Assembly (NCBI GenBank): GCA_963969495.1
Contig: OZ018323.1
Coordinates: 70,280,920 to 70,344,919 of the forward strand
Reading direction: 5' to 3'
Origin: Ceratothoa steindachneri
Taxonomy: Eukaryota; Arthropoda; Malacostraca; Isopoda; Cymothoidae
Length of the DNA: 64,000 bases
A program made the position numbers and the translations under genes. Of the stretch, positions 1 through 12,640 are shown piece after piece. The notes beneath the pieces were generated by a model. That model worked only from the letters and a program-made list of their open reading frames with translations, was not told the origin of the DNA and searched no databases. Every line of letters begins with the position of its first letter. Positions within the stretch are counted from its first letter, which is position 1.

Positions 1-580
1 AGTGAGACAGTTCCGTTGCAAGGTCGTCTATTCTTGGAAGAGGGCATGAATCGAAACGAGTGAATCTGGTAATGGTCTGGCTATAGTCAACAACCAATCT
101 CTTTCGGTGGCGTATTTTCTACACAACAAGAACTTGTGCCCTTCATGGAGATGTGCTCTCCTCAATGACACCATCTTGTAGCATCGTGTTAATTTAAGAC
201 AATATACACTTCTTATCATTATCTACAAACCTCCGAGATTTGGTTGCAATGCCTTTGCAATGAGGAGCAAGATTTGAAAAGAGATGGGGTGTATCCACCA
301 AAGCAGGCAGTACACTGCGAGTGGCAAGGTTAGAGATATTTAGATATTTCTTGGACTCGCCAAAGTCCACGGTAACACAAGTCTGGCAGTACAGAAAGCT
401 TTGTATTGTGGTAGCACTTACCTTTCAGATTGATGTCAACCGTCCAACGTCCCTTCACAGGAGATATGAGTGATGAAGAGGTAATAGATACGCTCCCTGT
501 CGCTGGGACTACCTTCAAGTTGTGATTCTTGGCATAGCTGTGTGAGATGAAAGATTCAGAGCTCCCTGTGCTGATAAGAG
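1..580 (-). pseudogene. Ty3/Gypsy pol fragment: protease and start of reverse transcriptase
   Basis: Reads right to left. The protease part lies at about 345-580 and ends in a leucine-rich stretch before a cysteine. The flap-side pattern TGSSESFI is present, but the catalytic Asp of the usual DTGS motif is Ser here (AGC codon), so the protease would be dead. Below about 330 the frame shifts and gives typical Gypsy RT N-terminal text, including SPWRAQ and a later LVVDYSQT-like block, with a few stops. The window edge cuts the RT before its catalytic box. A LINE insertion separates this part from its gag at 1246-1872. The resemblance to Gypsy pol is from recognised motifs; the exact clade is not determined. 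Confidence 0.8.
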
Positions 581-1245
581 GGGTGCATTGAGGAGGAGAA
601 AAAGGCCCAAAGGATGCTATGTTATATAAAGCACCAGTTTGGATATCGGAACAAGGAGATTGTACTGTGTTTGTACAACTCACTTGTCCGACCGCACCTG
701 GAGTATGCCGTACAATTTTGGAGTCGTTCATTTCGTAAGGACATCGCGAGATTGGAACGCGTACAAGCTAGGGCAACCAAGCTGATTCCCTCTATCCGAC
801 ATAAAAGTTACGAGGATAGACTAAGGGAATTAAATCTGTTCTCGCTGGAAACCCGTAGACTGCGTGGTCAGCTCATCGAAGTTTTCAAAATACTTCGAGG
901 GTTCGACAATGTTGACTACCGGGATATTTTCACACTGAGTGAGATCAGAACGCGCAATCACGGCTTCAAACTTGAACTGAAGCGTTACAACCGCAATCTG
1001 TGTAGAAATTTTTTCACCTACAGTATCTGCGGTAAGTGGAACGCACTTCCAGTGGAAGTTGTCAACAGTGAATCTGTTGACCAGTTCAAGTCAAGACTAG
1101 AAAAAGTCTTGAAAAGTGGCCGTTTAGAGACGCAAAACAATTGAGCAGCCATGTGCCCGCTCGATTGCTAGTCCAAATGTACCCTCTTTGAATGGACCGT
1201 AAGGTCTCCTAGGGTACTTTCTTTCCTTGTAACTCCTTGTAATTA
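581..1245 (+). mobile_element. CR1-like LINE (family A), 5'-truncated copy with C-terminal ORF2
   Basis: The 614-1144 frame encodes 176 residues of the post-RT C-terminal region of a CR1-like ORF2: QFGYRNKEIVLCLYNSLVRP, the HLEYA block, RVQARATKLIPS and the final FKSRLEKVL helix. The same residues occur in the copies at 28.8-31.1 kb and 9.5-12.6 kb. It lacks endonuclease and RT and is therefore 5'-truncated, as expected of target-primed insertion. It ends in two copies of a decamer resembling CTCCTTGTAA at about 1224-1242, the 3' tail typical of this family here. It interrupts a Gypsy gag-pol in the opposite orientation, so it is the younger insertion. Confidence 0.88.
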
Positions 1246-1872
1246 CAAACGAAAACATACACGGTAGCTCGCTGTATTAGTTCTGGGGAAGAGACAGAGA
1301 TGACAACCAGAGTAGAAGAGTGTTTGGATGCGGAAGTAGAAAATGAAGTAGACCGGCACACATTAACAAAATGTCCCTGCTTATTACACCTATGACAAAC
1401 AACGTTTCTTGCATGACACTGTCCACGATTGTGACGCAACCACCGCAGAAATAGCATCTGGACTTTGAATTGGCAGCAGCACAGGTCCTATCAGCAGAAT
1501 AAGCAGTTTCAGATGTTGCAGCAGCACAGGTCCTATCAGCAGAATAAGCAGCTTCAGATGTTGCAGCAGCACAGGTCCCATCATTGGTGCGAGCAGATAC
1601 AGTAAAACGAGAATAAGACGCTGAGGTCTTTTAAGCAACATCGAGTGACCTGGCTTGATCAACAGCCGTACTTAGGTCCAAAGTTTTGTTTCCAAGCAAT
1701 CTTTGCCTGATTGTATGAGAAAGCAAGCCATTGATGAAAGAATCCTGTTATGTAGTTACCCCGATTCCTCGAATCAATGACAGCCTTGAAGTTACAATTC
1801 TTGCTGAGCAGCTGAAGCTCTTGTAGGTACTCATCTATTGACTCCCCTTCATGCTCAGGAATTTATCCATTT
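1246..1872 (-). pseudogene. Ty3/Gypsy gag fragment with two zinc knuckles
   Basis: Minus-strand reading gives gag capsid text around 1663-1870, including GESIDEYLQELQLLSKNCNF and a block with HTIRQRLL and KTLDLSTAV. Two CCHC zinc knuckles follow; the second reads CHRCNKQGHFVNVC, and the first (CYFC...RHNRGQC) is split by a frameshift near 1435. Between capsid and knuckles lies a 45-bp tandem repeat (1473-1607). The gene continues into the protease at 1-580 after the LINE insertion. Several frames are needed, so it is not functional. Gag with tandem CCHC knuckles fits Gypsy elements; the identification is by motif. Confidence 0.8.
1473..1607. repeat. 45-bp tandem repeat inside gag
   Basis: The word GCAGCAGCACAGGTCC starts at 1473, 1518 and 1563, a period of exactly 45 bp. 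The first two units are nearly identical and the third diverges after about 20 bp. 45 is a multiple of 3, so the duplication keeps the gag frame; it probably expanded a linker between capsid and zinc knuckles. Confidence 0.85.
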
Positions 1873-1880
1873 TCAAATCA

Positions 1881-1977
1881 GACACAGTTTGTTAGTTGAA
1901 TAAATTGTTGTGGGGATGAAGAAGTCTTGATACATTTCTCTAAGTTTTATTCAACTAACAAAACATCAACACAGTCT
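1881..1977. repeat. Imperfect inverted repeat next to the gag fragment
   Basis: The arm at 1881-1904 (ending TTGTTAGTTGAATAAA) is repeated in reverse complement at 1946-1977, where an extra TGAT is inserted. About 40 bp separate the arms. It could be a foldback element edge or the relic of an LTR end; nothing decides between these. Confidence 0.7.
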
Positions 1978-2104
1978 GTAAATAAAACGTAAAGAATATA
2001 AATAAACATACCCATTCTAATCAGGAAAACATGCACAATTAGTTATAAGTAGACAATATAATGCAGCGTAATCCATCAGGCAATTATGCATGTGCTTAGA
2101 TCAC

Positions 2105-2905
2105 TACACCCGTGAACTTAAAGAACCAAAGACCCCACTAGTTTCAATGACTATTGGCTCGATCAGAAACATCTCAGTCAGGGCAAAATACTTTATCCTT
2201 TTGGAACTGTAACCCATCCGGCCGCTTACCATCTCCTCGGTCAAGTCCAACTGGCTTCAAAACAGCTGGCAACCCTGCTCTTTTCTGGGTTCGACATACG
2301 ATATCATTGAGGGCAGCGTGTCTGGGGATCTTTCCGGCCAGCAGCTGACAGAATAGGATGTGAAAACCAATGGGATCAACAGCAGATACACATTTTCATC
2401 TATTTAGCTCACAAATTGGTGCACCGACTCTCAAAGCTATAGCAACTCTAAGGGTTTCCGGGTCCAACTGAGTTCTCAAAGAAGGGAGCGATATGGCTGA
2501 CAACCAACAGCCACTATCAGGGTACCCCGCAGCTAGTAGAGGGGCACTCGTCACCTGATCTGCCCTCTCTTTGAGACCATTTAGTTTCAAAAGAGCAAGA
2601 GGCAGATCCCAACATTTCTGCTTCAATCGACTCTCATTTTGGGGTGGTTCGAAGGCATTGTCCTCAAGTATCCCCCTCCAGAATCTAATTAGTCCAGCCA
2701 CCATCTCCATTTGAGCCAAACCGGTAACCGGTGAAAGAATAGCTCACATCAATGTCTAGATTCCGTCGCATTCCTAATTCATCCACCCTGATTGTGAGAG
2801 TTGCCCGAGTCCATGAATCCGCTGAAAAGTTAATAATAATTAGTTTGGAAAAAGCATCTTTCACAGAGTTATCGAAAACTCCAAAGATGCATCTCTCTGC
2901 AGGCA
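2105..2905 (-). pseudogene. Non-LTR retrotransposon C-terminus with R2-type zinc knuckle and endonuclease motif (copy 1)
   Basis: Read on the minus strand, 2905-2740 gives post-RT text (DAFSKLIIINFS, then SWTRATLTIRVDELGMRRN). The 2719-2396 frame holds RLKQKCWDLPLALL, PDSGCWLSAISLPS and ALRVGAPIC. After a stop and frame changes come RHAALNDIVC and GLDRGDGKRPDG, then KYFALT. The C..C...H...C cluster followed by RPDG and an Asp about 13 residues on resembles the zinc knuckle and PD-(D/E)XK endonuclease at the C-terminus of R2-type LINEs. Two further copies lie at 38030-39060 and 47925-48112. It has multiple stops, so it is a relic. The family is recognised from recurrent invertebrate ORFs; assignment to the R2-type class is inference. 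Confidence 0.65.
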
Positions 2906-3030
2906 GGAGAGGATCTCATGATGTACTGAAGCTTAGGTAAAGAAAATGAATTTTTAATAGGACCAAAGCTTGGTGTGGATCAACTAATTGGAGGCTTCAT
3001 GTTTTGTGTCTATAGCCTATCGGATTGCCC
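2905..3030. repeat. Dispersed repeat shared with 52086-52240
   Basis: Both loci contain GGGAGAGGATCTCA-like sequence and then about 50 bp nearly identical through AATAGGACCAAAGCTTGGTG, ending in a CTATAGCCT-type stretch. The 52-kb copy has an extra 20 bp or so in the middle. No coding potential is visible. It may be the 5' region of the LINE of copy 1 or an independent short repeat. Confidence 0.7.
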
Positions 3031-5069
<2,039 letters not shown>

Positions 5070-5072
<3 letters not shown>

Positions 5073-6108
5073 AGATATTTATTATTTCACAAAGTCAGAG
5101 AAAGAGAAACATCATTCGTTAACACCGTTTACTATCTTGGTAGCGTTACGAAACCCGTTTAATTCGCCTAAGTTCTGTCGCCTTTGAACCCAATACTTCG
5201 TCTGGAGCAGAAAGCCTACCTTTTGACCGCAAATTACTCGTGACGTGTCGCTTGCCCCTTTAATAGTCCAGTGTAAGAATAAAATTATATTTTTTGTTAC
5301 GACGTATTTCTCTACTCCGATTACCGGGCAACCTTTGGTAAGCCCAGCCTAAATATAACCCTCGTGAAGAATTATTAAGGAGTCAGAAATAATTCGACGG
5401 AAGTATAAAGTAAGCCCAGTTGCCAAGGGTAATCATCACACGTCGAGCGCAGTAGCAACCAGGACTCTTCAATATACTCGCCATTGTGAATAACAACCAA
5501 GCTCCCACTAACCGGCTAACTTTTACTTCCATTTTCCTATTAGATAAACCACCTTTACCATCCCTTTTCATCATCCATAAGCCGATCCCCAGGCCACTTA
5601 TTAACCTGGCAATACCCCTATAAACTGGTGACCTTCTTTCTCCTATAACTTAATTACTTTTTGGGCGGAGGTATAAATTTAGAAAAAGGAGGTTCTGAAT
5701 TTCAGAACTTTGTATGAATTTCTCCTCATTTATTTAACATATCAGGTTTTATCTTGTGGGCCCTCGGTAATATTGTTTAGTTTGCATAAATTAACTTTAT
5801 TTATTGTATTGCAGGCTCAGATCCCACCAGCTTAGGGAACATACAAATATCTGACCACTGTCCATTCGGACATTTTCCCAAAGAGAGGTAATCACTATAT
5901 GGATCTAGCCCTCTTTTTAGAGCACTATTCCATACAGATTCACTTACAACAAATATATTATATTTTTGATTCAACGAGTGAACCCATTATAAGATTTCAG
6001 AAAACTTCAAAGTGCTAATTTTTTTAGGTGCCTATGAGTGCCTTATTCCAACTTACGATGTGGTTCTTACACTACATTTTATTGCACCGATTCAAGAAAT
6101 AGATATTA
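5070..6108. other. Spacer without recognisable genes
   Basis: Only short ORFs without motifs are present. The boundary with the mariner element at 6109 is marked by its TA target site. Confidence 0.55.
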
Positions 6109-7398
6109 TTAGGTTGAAGAATAAGTTCTTGCGTTTTTTTAAATGTTGTGTTGATTTAAGTTTTGTTGACTTGATTTGTGAACATATTAAGAAACAATAA
6201 TAAATAATGAGAGCAAAATTTGAAAAGGTTAGCCTACGTCTCTTAACAGCGTAGACTATTGTTCTGTACCCTCAAAATGGAATGGTTGAAAGAAAGGCGT
6301 ATTTTCGACACTTGTTATTAATTTTCAATGGAGACGGGAACAATAAAAACGCAGCCAAAGCTCGTCGCGATATTTGTGCTGTGTACGGAGAAAATGCTTT
6401 ATCAGAAAGGACAGCTCAATGGTGGTTTTCATGTTTCAAAAACGGTCATTTCAATCTTAATGACGAAGAACGTTCTGGTCGCCTCATTAAGTTAGATGAA
6501 GATCGATTAAACGACCTTCTTCATGAAAATCGTCGTCAATCGACAAGAGAATTGGCTGTACAATTGTCGTGTGATCAGAAAACTGTAGTGAATCACCTTC
6601 ATTCGATGGGGAAAGTTAAAAAACTCGGTGCATGGGTTCCACACGCTTTGAGCGAAAGCAACAAACTTCAACGCTCCACGATTGCCGCAGGTTTGCTTGC
6701 TCGTCACAAGGCTACTCGTACCGCATCATCACTGGCGAAGAAAAGTGGTGTGTTCATTTCAACATGAACCATCGAAAACAATAACTTAGCCCCAATAAAA
6801 AAACACTTCCGCGATTAAAGCAAGGACTTCATCCACGAAAGACGATGCTGTGTGTGTGGTGGGATTATGAAGGCATAATTTTTTTATGAGCTCCTTGCGA
6901 ACAACGAGATTGTCAATGAAGAATTCTACGTTCAACAAATGTATCGACTCACCGAAGCTATTCGTGGAAAGGGACCTCATCGACATTATGGAGTCCTTCT
7001 GCAACGCGACAATGCTCGTCCTCACATTGACAATATGACAAAAGACAGCATCCAAACCCTTAATTGGGAAATCCTGCCGCACCCTCCATATTCGCCAGAA
7101 TTGGCTCCATCGGATTTCCATCTGTTTTGATCGCTTTCTAACAATTTGCGCGGCGTTTCGTTCAATACTAATTTAGAATTAAGAACCTGGCTAGACGAAT
7201 TCTTCGAGTCAAAATCCAGAGATTTTTATTGCAGAGGCATCGAAAAACTAGTTGAACGTTGGGAAGAAGTAAATAACAACGGAGAATACATTATTGATTA
7301 AATTGCATATTGTTATAAATTACAAACGAAGTTTTTCTAAAATTGTTAATGGTAAAAATTTTTTTTATTACACCGCAAGAACTTATTCCTCAACTCAA
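6109..7398 (+). mobile_element. mariner-type DNA transposon, copy 1 (1.29 kb)
   Basis: Terminal inverted repeats start TTAGGTTGAAGAATAAGTTC at 6109 and end in the reverse complement (AACTTATTCCTCAACTCAA) at 7398. TA dinucleotides sit just outside both ends (6107-6108 and 7399-7400), the standard mariner target duplication. The length of about 1.3 kb is normal for the family. A second copy of the same subfamily is at 32659-34057 in the opposite orientation. Confidence 0.9.
6277..7300 (+). pseudogene. mariner transposase pseudogene
   Basis: The N-terminal helix-turn-helix region is in the frame from 6282: AKARRDICAVYGENALSERT, QWWFSCFKNGHF and DEERSGRLIKLDEDRL. The catalytic part is spread over other frames: LCVWWDYEG (first Asp, about 6850), DNARPH in 6939-7130 (second Asp), and SPELAPSDFHLF (third Asp, 34 residues later as in DD34D mariners). 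A TGA at 7128-7130 follows directly, and the remaining C-terminus (RWEEV...GEYIID) continues to about 7300. A 4-nt loss near the start codon relative to copy 2, frameshifts near 6750 and 6890 and the TGA make it inactive. The enzyme would cut and paste the element at TA sites. Confidence 0.9.
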
Positions 7399-7400
7399 TA

Positions 7401-8320
7401 GATATTACCAACTATGATGTAATTTAACTACAAAATAGAAGGTTAGAAGTATAAGGTTATTTAAACACGTTTAGTTTTAAGTGTTTTAAAAAATTGATTA
7501 CGATCAGTTATATTTCCTTTTTGTTTGTCTTGGAAAGTTCAAATTTCTTTGGCATCTCTTATATCCTTCACCTTAATCAAATTTAGCCTTACTCATACAC
7601 TGTTCACAAATATGTGTTTGACAAAAAAATAATTACAGCTTCGAAACGACCAGAATATTCACGGGATAATGCAAGTACAGTTATTTCACAACAATCATAA
7701 GGAGCGGTCATTTTTGGCCTAAAGGCTATGCCACGGCAGATCACTAGAATAGGCTTTTGTTAAGGTTCCCTTCAGGCGGAACACCAGCACAGAAGAAATA
7801 ACAATTAACTAAAAACACCCCCCTCCTAAAAATTAACGTAACCTTTAAAAAAACTACCTTACGTCAACCACTACCAAACCCAAGCATTCTTTAGGTGATT
7901 CAAAATAAGCCAACTATAACGAGATTGCTGCAAATCCCTTTTTCGTCCCAAATTCATGATTGGAAATTTCTGCGACTTAATTAGTGAAAGTGATATGCGC
8001 AAATGTTATATAGTGCGTATATCAGAGTTATATACGCTATATAGTATTTGCGTAATTTTTCAAAGTGCCTTCGATTGCGTTAGAAGTGATCGTCTGTAGA
8101 ATTACCTACAATTGCAAATCACAGCAATCTATAGCTTGTTTTTAACAACAAAAAAAATCATTAGAACGGACATTTGTGTTATCCTAAGTGAGAAAATAAA
8201 CGAGAATAGAAAGTAATTAGAGAAACATAGAGGCGATTAAAAATAACATTGCTCGTGTCAGATCAGCGATTCGCGCTACGCTTAAGCATCATGTCGTATT
8301 CACGTGTTATCTTAAACTAA
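7401..8320. other. Spacer with one long hairpin
   Basis: No coding or RNA gene recognised. The only structure is an inverted repeat at 7996-8053: ATGCGCAAATGTTATATAG followed 10 bp later by a near reverse complement ending TATTTGCG. Confidence 0.6.
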
Positions 8321-8697
8321 AGCTACAAGGAGCTACAAGGAAAATAAGTACCCTAGAAGACCTTACGGTCCATACAAGGAGGGTACTTTTGGCGCAATCT
8401 TCGAAGGTGTCCGTTGGCAACCTTGAAGATCACTCGCGAGGATTTTAACGGCGATTTCGCAAGAATTTATCTAGTCTTGACTTGAATTGGTCAACAGATT
8501 CACTGTTGACAACTTCCGTCGGAAGTGCGTTTCAACTACCGCAAATACTGTAAGTGAAGAATTTCCCACACATATCACTGTGGTATCGCTTCAGTTCAAG
8601 TTTAAAGCCGTGATTTCTTGTTCTCCCCTCGCTGAGCTGGAAAATACCCCATAGTCCAGTCTGTCGAAGCCTCGAAGTATTTTAAACACTTCGATTG
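8321..8697 (-). mobile_element. CR1-A LINE, short 3' fragment
   Basis: The 3' tail is a double decamer AGCTACAAGG (8321-8340, minus-strand CCTTGTAGCT). Inward lie the family's 3' untranslated block (GTACCCTAGAAGACCTTACG) and C-terminal ORF2 residues (EVFKILRGFD) in broken frames. It stops matching the longer copies at 8697, so it is strongly 5'-truncated. Confidence 0.85.
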
Positions 8698-8977
8698 AGG
8701 ATGGGAATCCCGAAATTCGAGTCAAGCCAATCAGTAATGGATCTGTGACAAATGCGAAGACTTCAACGACTACAATATGTAAATTCATTTCATCATTCGA
8801 AATTAATTGTATATATTGTTAAAAATGGCTAAATGAAACAAACACGCAAATTCTCGAAGTGGCTCAATTAATGTCACCGGACCGTCTAAGCCGTTGCCAC
8901 TCTCAGATCTCCCAACACAACGATATTTTACCCTATATTTTTTTTCTTGAGTTGGGTGGCAGTAAATCACATGTATT

Positions 8978-8982
8978 TGTCT

Positions 8983-9036
<54 letters not shown>

Positions 9037-9155
9037 AAGGGAGAGAGCAAAAGAGAGAGAGAGAGCAAGAGAGAGAAAGAGCAAGAGAGAGAGAGTGAGA
9101 GAGAGAGAGATAAAGAGAGAGAAGGAGAGAAAGAGCGGAGAGAGAGACCCTTCGT
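8978..9155. repeat. (GA)n-rich microsatellite, interrupted
   Basis: Perfect (GA)n from about 8986 to 9036 followed by imperfect purine runs with AAA, GCAAG and GTGA interruptions. The Arg-Glu and Leu-Ser repeat ORFs on the two strands are its translation and not genes. Confidence 0.95.
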
Positions 9156-9516
9156 TCTATCTACTCGCCTCTGGATTTATCTTGGATGACGAGATTTACC
9201 CCGTCGCCGATGCAAGTAGGGAATTAAGCGCCTGCAAGCATACTTGCAAACGAACTGTATTTGCTTTTCCTTGGCTCCGTCCGTTATTTTCGTCATTTTC
9301 CCATTGGGAAGGTTTTGTATCATACTCGTAGGAATTGTGGCATTTGACTGGCAGTTAAACTTTTGGTGGTTCGTCGGCCGCTTCTTTATTTTCACAACTT
9401 TTTTACGGCTTGCGGCTAGAAAATGAGACAGCGAGCAAGATGGAGAGAGAGAGGGAAAGAGAACTAGAGAGAACGCTTAAAAGAATAGCATTAGGGCTTG
9501 GAGAAAGAGAGGGGGG
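9156..9516. other. Unassigned spacer between two CR1-A copies
   Basis: No motif or RNA gene seen. A short purine-rich run (9425-9516) leads into the 3' tail of the next LINE. Confidence 0.5.
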
Positions 9517-9599
9517 GAGCTACAAGGAGCTACAAGGAAAATAAGTACCCTAGTAGACCTTAGGATCCATTCAAAGAGGGTACCTTTGGAATAATAGTT

Positions 9600-11260
9600 G
9601 AGCAGGTGGAGTCCTCGAAAGTGTTAGTTGACGCCCTCAAAAAAACACTCGCACAACGGTTATATGCCCAAACGGCTACTTTTCAAGACTTTGTCAAGAC
9701 GCGACTTGAACTGCTGAACAGAATTGCTGTTGACAATTTACACTGGAAGTGCGTTCCATGTATCACAGATGCTGTATGTGAAATATTTCTCACACATATC
9801 ACGGTGGTAACGCTTCAACTCAGGTTTGTAGCCGTGGTTTCTGGTTCTGTTCTCGCTAAGCTCGAAAATATCCCTGTAGTCTATATTATCGAAGTCTCGA
9901 AGCATTTTAAACACTTCGATTAGCTGACCACGCAGCCTCAGAGTCTCCAACGAGAACAAATCTAATTCCCGTAACCTATCTTCATAACTCTTGTGTCTGA
10001 TAGAGAGAATCAGTTTGGTTGCCCTGGCTTACACACGTTCCAATCTCGTAATGTCCTTTCAAAACGAAGGACTTCAAAATTGTACCGCATACTCTAAGTA
10101 TGCATATGAGTGCTATAATGCCCCCTCCCCATTCACCAAAGGGCCAATCTTGCGACGGATTGGTTTACGGTTGTTTACATAACCAAAGAACTACTTGGGA
10201 TTCTCTTTGCAAAGTCTCGCCATTCGGAGTTCTTCGGCTCTGTACGCTTTGCCGTCCTTATGCTGGACTTCACTCTCCTAGCTAGCCTACGGTACTCATC
10301 GAAGTCACCAGAAATCTTTGACTGCGGGTACACAGTTCTCTTCTCCCTCAGTAGTTGACAATTTCTCGATTAAACCACCTTGGTTGAATATAAGAATGAC
10401 GCAAGCTTTTCACGGGGATAAATCGTGAAGACTCATTAACGTAGTTCTGAAACTATTCCACAAATCTTCAACATTCTCACACCCTTCCAGCCTCACGTCA
10501 GCCAATCCAGCACGAAGACCTTCAAAGTCTGCTATTCTCAAATCAAGGTTCTTTGATTCACGAGTGGCAGACTCTACCTTAGGGACCTTGACTACAAATC
10601 TAACTAGTCGGTGGTCACTGTTACTGAGCTAGCTCCTCGGCTACAGAGAGCCCCTCAACGATGTCATCCTCAGAGGTTAAAACCAAGTCGAGAATATTAT
10701 TGCCTCTCGTCGGCTCTCTCACCCATTGAGTCAGGGATTCGTCGTTCGCGAACTCTGGGAGCAGTGCGTTCCGACCATAGGGTTCTCTGGTTTCCCAGTT
10801 AATTTGGGTGTTGAAGTCTCCCATGACGATACACACTTTGTCTTCAACAAGTTCCCCCAGCAGCTGGTACAGAACCCTGTCCTTCTCAACGAGTTGGGCA
10901 GGGGCTCTATAAAGCAGCAGAGTCCTGTATCTGTCAGGACCTATCTCTAGATCTACATCTAGTAGCTCGTGGTCGGATATAATGTTGCAGTTCGTCGTTT
11001 TGAATGTATCCCTAACATACAACATCACACCCCCACCCTCTCTGTCTAGCCTGTCTTTTAGGAAAAGTTGGTAACCGGGAATCATGAATTCACCCTCAAA
11101 ATCTCGGTTCGAGGTTTTTACCTACGACGCGTGTATTGCCACCATCTCAGGTTCTTCCGTCTCTGCAAGGCCACGAAGTTCAAGAAACTTGTGCCTGATT
11201 GACTTCGCATTAAACGAAAGAACTTTAAGGGAGTCCCCAAATGTAGGACTCCCTACCCTC
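9600..11260 (-). pseudogene. CR1-A ORF2: AP-like endonuclease, RT deleted
   Basis: The 11085-10621 frame (154 residues) is the endonuclease: GGGVMLYVRD, VCIVMGDFNTQINWETREP, NNILDLVLTSEDDIVEG, and SDHRL in a shifted frame just after. Upstream, NAKSIRHKFLELRG at about 11215 marks the N-terminus, separated by a TAG. RT motifs are absent because of the deletion at about 10100. The C-terminus at 9959-9738 reads MFSLETLRLRGQLIEVFKML. The endonuclease nicks target DNA for reverse transcription in intact elements; this copy cannot be autonomous. Confidence 0.85.
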
Positions 11261-11261
11261 T

Positions 11262-12402
11262 TCTGTTTCCCTTCATATTTGCCTCTCTACCCCCAAGCGG
11301 TGGCGTGGTGGAACCCTTTCTAACGACCAGCGAGAATGTCGTTCCATGAGTGACACGGGCATATTGGTGCACGTCCGCCTTCACTCGGGGCCGGACAATC
11401 ATTTGGGTCCAATCCACGACATCCTGTATCATGTTAGAGAGTACAGCCTTTCCTTTAAAGGAAAGGTGTACTCCATCCCTTTGGTAGAGATCGTTCCTCC
11501 CATAAAAGGTGCAGTAAGGGTCCACAAAAAATCCCCCCCTTCCCCGTGCACAGATCTGCCAGGCGTCGGTTCAAAGAGACGTTCCTCGAGTGAGCGGTCC
11601 GGGTTGGACTTCTTCTCGAGAGCATCCCGACCACGACACGTCTGCGGGTTTTCAACCCACAGTCGTTTACAGCTCCCATCACCGTCTGAAGAATCTTAGG
11701 TGTAGGGCCTACCCTACCTCCTCTGAGGTAGAGGTCGTTGCCGCTTACCATCAGTGCAACGACCGAGCTCTCAGAAATCTCAGATTTCTCCGCTTTTACT
11801 CTAATTTGTGCGTTTCCCCGTCCAGGCAGGCAGCTTACCTTCACATTGGTGCGAAGGTGGGCCGCTAGCAGGAGTTGCAGGTCTCGTGCTTGAGAATCAC
11901 CAAAAGGATGACCCTCGCACATTTAACTGTAGGGGACAGAGTTTTTCCTTTCGGGAGCGACTTGTCAGTTTCCTCTTTCTTATCTATATTTCTCTTCTTT
12001 TTCTTATCTTCCTTTGGCTTATCTTCCTGTTTCTACGTTCTCTACTCTGTTTCTACTTTCTCTTCTTCTCTCTACTTTATCTTCTTCTTTCTTCTTTCCC
12101 TTCTTCCTCATTCTTTTCTTCTTTTTGTCTCGTTGAGCCAGCAGTCCTGCAGCAGAAGACTCCTGCTCTGAGACGTTGGTTGTCTTCATTCCTTCGGAGT
12201 CTCCTAGGCACTTACACCTCTCCGATTTCAAGAGGTGAACCTCCCTTTTGAGGAGGGAGTTTTCCTCTCTCAACTTATCAATGCGCTCGCCCAGGCGTGC
12301 CTCGAGTTCGCAGAAGTCACAGACACTAACGGCCTCTGTGAGCTCCTTCAATTCCCGCCACCGAAGTTTTCGCTCCATCTGTAGAATTTGCATTTCCCGC
12401 AT
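11262..12402 (-). pseudogene. CR1-A ORF1: coiled coil plus SGNH esterase-like domain
   Basis: The start Met at 12402 opens a 127-residue frame with CDFCEL near residue 30 and a Leu/Glu-rich coiled coil (ERIDKLREENSLLKREVHLL), then a Lys/Arg-rich tail. A frameshift near 12000-11920 leads to the frame 11922-11455, with GDSQARDLQ (nucleophile Ser block) and VSGNDLYLRG (the GxND block). A second shift gives 11525-11253 with the RDGVHLSFKG block carrying the Asp-His pair. Such an esterase domain in ORF1 is known in CR1-like LINEs and is thought to assist the RNP. Two frameshifts make this copy dead, but all three catalytic blocks are legible. Confidence 0.78.
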
Positions 12403-12640
12403 GTTAATTTGCGAAACTGAGGACCATTCTTATTCGCCGTCTTAATTACTTTAACGTCTGACCATATGCATAGAAGTTTTTTTTATTTTCTCTCGCACAA
12501 GCCACATCCGCCTATTTTCAGGAGGTTTTCGGTCGTTCGGCAACAGAAACCCTTTTGACCAACCACACCAACTCTAAGGTCCCCCCTGGGCCGGACGTCC
12601 CCAATCGTGCCGCAGCTCCCAACTGAACAGCACAAGAGCC

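Larger units (their letters stand above)
9517..12640 (-). mobile_element. CR1-A LINE, 5'-extended copy with RT core deleted
   Basis: This is the only CR1-A copy here that retains ORF1. Order in reading direction: probable 5' UTR (12640-12403), ORF1 (12402-about 11262), ORF2 endonuclease (11260-10600), start of the RT linker (10600-10102), C-terminus (10098-9600), 3' UTR, then the double decamer tail (9517-9537). At about 10098-10102 the text jumps from the C-terminal HLEYA region to the pre-RT linker. Compared with the copy at 28795-31120 about 1.2 kb is missing, including every catalytic RT block. The 5' limit is uncertain. Confidence 0.8.

Noticed and set aside
1473..1607. Possible CRISPR-like repeat
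   Set aside because: The 45-bp units are directly adjacent without spacers, in a eukaryotic retrotransposon gag; a plain tandem duplication.
8803..9331. Arg-Glu and Leu-Ser rich ORFs
   Set aside because: They are translations of the (GA)n tract; no real domain.
11808..12251. Phe/Ser/Leu-rich plus-strand ORFs resembling membrane proteins
   Set aside because: Antisense shadow of the Lys/Glu-rich ORF1 tail of the CR1-A LINE.
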